DNA of 7,555 nt from Candidatus Peregrinibacteria bacterium. Lineage in GTDB: Bacteria; Patescibacteriota; Gracilibacteria; Peribacterales; Peribacteraceae. The position numbers and the translations under genes were made by a program. This document shows, one piece after another, positions 5,353 through 7,555 of the stretch. The stretch's first letter is position 1, and each line of letters begins with the position of its first letter. The notes beneath the pieces are model-generated. The model was not told the origin of the DNA, did no database searches, and saw nothing but the letters and a program-made list of their open reading frames with translations. Where the stretch lies: NCBI GenBank assembly GCA_016215715.1, contig JACRIG010000057.1, positions 1-7,555 on the forward strand, read 5' to 3'.

Positions 5353-7555
5353 ATGAACAAGGTGAAAGTTCCTCAAAGCGCGCAATCAAAGCCCCCCAAG
5401 CCGATTGCTTCTTCAAGTAAATTTGCGGAAGAATATACGAAGCTGAATCCGGATCAGAGGAAAGCAGTCGAAACAATCGAAGGTCCGGTGATGGTCGTTG
5501 CAGGTCCTGGAACGGGCAAGACACAGGTCCTTGCGATGCGCGTGGCGAATATTCTGAAGCGCACTCAGATGAGGCCGTCGAATGTTCTCTGTCTTACTTT
5601 TTCAGTCAGTGGCGCCACAGCAATGCGTGAAAGGCTACGACGTCTGATTGGTGCAGATGCGTATGCCGTGACGGTTTCAACTATTCATGCATTCGCGCAA
5701 TCGATCATTGAGCAGCAACCTCAGCTTTTTGATAGATGGAGTGCGCGGAAGCAGCTCAGTGACATCGAAAAGATCCGACAGATGAATACAATTATTGATC
5801 AGATTTCTGCTCATTCTGAATTGATCAATCCGAAAGACCCGTACGGGAAAGTACCCGAGCTTCTCAGCCGCATCAGTCAGGTGAAGCGTGAAGGGAAATC
5901 GCATCGGGAACTTCTGAAGTGTGCCGATGAGTACGACGCGGCGATGCAGAATAAAAGCAAAGCAGGAACGAAGGCACAAGAAAAAAATCTCCGCGCCGCG
6001 CGGATGTTCCGTGACTTCACGGATATTTTCCGCCGCTATCAGGAGATGCTCGGGGCAACCGGACACTTCGATTACGACGATTCCATTCTCTATGTGATTC
6101 GTGCACTCGAAGAAGATGACGATCTGCTCGCGTCACTGCAGGAACGCTACCAGTACGTTCTCGTCGATGAGTTTCAGGATACCAACGGCGCGCAGTACCG
6201 GCTCATCGAATTGCTCACAGCCTACCGCACACTCCCCCACGAGCCGAACCTCTTCATCGTTGGTGACGATGATCAGGCGATTTATCGTTTTCAGGGAGCC
6301 AATCTTCGCAATATGCTAGCGTTTCATGAGCGCTTCCCGGAGGCACCCGTTATTGCGCTCACGGTGAGTTATCGTTCGACACAGGCAATTCTTTCCACGG
6401 CGCAGCAGCTTATAGAACGCAACGACGAGCGACTGGTAGGACGCATTCCCGGACTCCAAAAGATTCTCACAGCCGCTTCGGGAGAAAAGGGGACCGCGCC
6501 GATGCTCCTCCGTCCCGCAAGTGATACCGCGGAAGCGTGGCTGATTGCCGATCTGATCGTGGATCGTATCAAGCGAGGAATCTTGCCGCAGGAGATCGCG
6601 ATTCTTACGCAGACCAATCAGGAATTATTCCCGATCTACGATGTGCTTCGGGCGCGGAAGATTCCCGTGATACTGAGAGGCAAGGATGATCTACTCTCCC
6701 ATCCCCTTGTTCTGCAGGCTCTCACGATTCTCCACGCGGTGGAGCAATCGACGCATGATAGCAGGCTTTCCGCGGCTCTCGGCTGCCCATGTTTTGATAT
6801 CAGTCCCGTTGATCTCGCACGACTCCATGGAGTTTGTCGTGAACGGAAGGTTCATATGACCGATCTGCTTCTCTCACTTCCGCAGGAGGAAGAGAGTCCG
6901 CTTATGAAAGCTGAAGCACTCCTCAGCGCGCGTACTCTCATTCTCGATCTTCAGGCAAAACTCCACTCCCGCACAGCGCTCGAAACAGTCGAGCATGTGC
7001 TTCGGGATTGTCATCTCGTTCCGGAGGTAAGTAATCCGGCAGATTCAAAACTCGATCCGCGCGATTGCGCCGTCATTGAGGCTTTCTTCAGTTATGTGAA
7101 GAAGCAATGCCTTGAAAGGCCGCACTGCACACTCACTGATCTTCTGTCTGAACTGAGGCTGTACGGTGACCCGACGTACGGACAGGTGCGTCTCACGTAC
7201 GAGCTTCCGCATCTCACTACTGAAGGCGTGCAGCTGATGACCGCGCATCAGAGTAAAGGTCTGGAATTCGATGTTGTCATTCTGACCAACTTCCGCGACG
7301 GTCACTGGGACAGGCGAACCCGCCGATCGATGATTTCAATCCCCGAAGATATCGTCTTCGGGTGGGAGAAAGAGCAGAAAAATTTCGAACAGCATCAGGA
7401 TGAGCGGCGTGTCTGTTTCGTGGCTATGACGAGGGCTCGGCGGGAATTAGTATTCACCTGCCCGAAGGAGATGACTGTCGGGGAGAAAGCACGGACGGTC
7501 TCCCCGTCCGGCTTCTTTGCAGAGATGGGAGATTTACCGGAGCAGGATGGATCGC
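5353..7555 (+). CDS. UvrD/PcrA/Rep-family superfamily 1A DNA helicase (3' partial)
   Basis: ATP-driven 3'-5' DNA helicase or translocase of the UvrD/PcrA/Rep group, expected to act in repair, recombination or replication restart. The frame is open for 734 residues to the window edge. Motifs in order: Q motif LNPDQRKAV at 31-39; Walker A AGPGTGKT at 50-57 with Lys56; Ia region LTFSVSGATAMRERL at 81-95; Ib STIHAF at 109-114; Walker B DEFQDTN at 272-278; motif III VGDDDQAIYRFQGA at 303-316; motif IV SYRST at 339-343; motif V LMTAHQSKGLEFDVVIL at 628-644; motif VI VAMTRARREL at 690-699. The first 25 residues are a polar lysine/proline-rich extension. Spacing fits domains 1A, 1B, 2A and 2B. The C-terminus, which might carry a nuclease or a Tudor-like tail, is not visible. 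A specific symbol (uvrD, pcrA, rep) is not safe. Confidence 0.92.
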   Translation, partial: MNKVKVPQSAQSKPPKPIASSSKFAEEYTKLNPDQRKAVETIEGPVMVVAGPGTGKTQVLAMRVANILKRTQMRPSNVLCLTFSVSGATAMRERLRRLIGADAYAVTVSTIHAFAQSIIEQQPQLFDRWSARKQLSDIEKIRQMNTIIDQISAHSELINPKDPYGKVPELLSRISQVKREGKSHRELLKCADEYDAAMQNKSKAGTKAQEKNLRAARMFRDFTDIFRRYQEMLGATGHFDYDDSILYVIRALEEDDDLLASLQERYQYVLVDEFQDTNGAQYRLIELLTAYRTLPHEPNLFIVGDDDQAIYRFQGANLRNMLAFHERFPEAPVIALTVSYRSTQAILSTAQQLIERNDERLVGRIPGLQKILTAASGEKGTAPMLLRPASDTAEAWLIADLIVDRIKRGILPQEIAILTQTNQELFPIYDVLRARKIPVILRGKDDLLSHPLVLQALTILHAVEQSTHDSRLSAALGCPCFDISPVDLARLHGVCRERKVHMTDLLLSLPQEEESPLMKAEALLSARTLILDLQAKLHSRTALETVEHVLRDCHLVPEVSNPADSKLDPRDCAVIEAFFSYVKKQCLERPHCTLTDLLSELRLYGDPTYGQVRLTYELPHLTTEGVQLMTAHQSKGLEFDVVILTNFRDGHWDRRTRRSMISIPEDIVFGWEKEQKNFEQHQDERRVCFVAMTRARRELVFTCPKEMTVGEKARTVSPSGFFAEMGDLPEQDGS

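Noticed and set aside
5345..5356. Three-codon leader peptide ATG-CCG-TTA-TGA overlapping the helicase start
   Set aside because: It is too short to support, its own ribosome-binding site would be the same AGGA, and such overlaps arise by chance.

Overview
The window is bacterial, compact and mostly coding on the + strand, with GC a little over 50% by eye. It carries core information-processing genes: the last codons of an unidentified gene, an RsmF-type RNA m5C methyltransferase, DNA primase (dnaG), the primary sigma factor (rpoD), one tRNA gene on the minus strand, and a UvrD/PcrA-family helicase cut by the right edge. Standard stop codons, including TGA, end the genes. The primase sequence (short N-terminus, zinc motif with CFPC) and the mid-50s GC suggest a Candidate Phyla Radiation bacterium such as a Peregrinibacteria/Peribacteria-like lineage. 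That placement is an impression from sequence style and rests on no search.

Layout. 1-102 is the 3' end of an unknown gene whose stop overlaps the methyltransferase start (ATGA). 99-1457 is the methyltransferase, which contains a heptanucleotide tandem repeat. 1458-1773 is a non-coding gap holding two copies, in opposite orientation, of a palindromic repeat; the second runs into the dnaG ribosome-binding region. 1774-3507 is dnaG. 3508-3608 is a short pyrimidine-rich leader. 3609-5087 is rpoD, which carries an unusual C-terminal four-cysteine zinc ribbon. 5090-5142 is a third copy of the repeat. 5169-5195 (terminator), 5199-5269 (tRNA) and 5298-5325 (promoter) form a minus-strand tRNA unit. 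5353 to the end is the helicase.

How the genes fit together. dnaG and rpoD are neighbours as in the classical macromolecular-synthesis operon, but rpsU is absent and an RNA methyltransferase lies upstream instead. Primase, sigma factor, rRNA/tRNA modification, a tRNA and a repair helicase make an ordinary housekeeping neighbourhood. I see no phage, transposase, CRISPR or defence module.

The items most worth a second look are the zinc ribbon fused to the sigma factor, the tRNA whose perfectly paired anticodon stem leaves only a six-base loop on a glycine-like body, and the three-copy palindromic repeat family that supplies the purine-rich dnaG leader.
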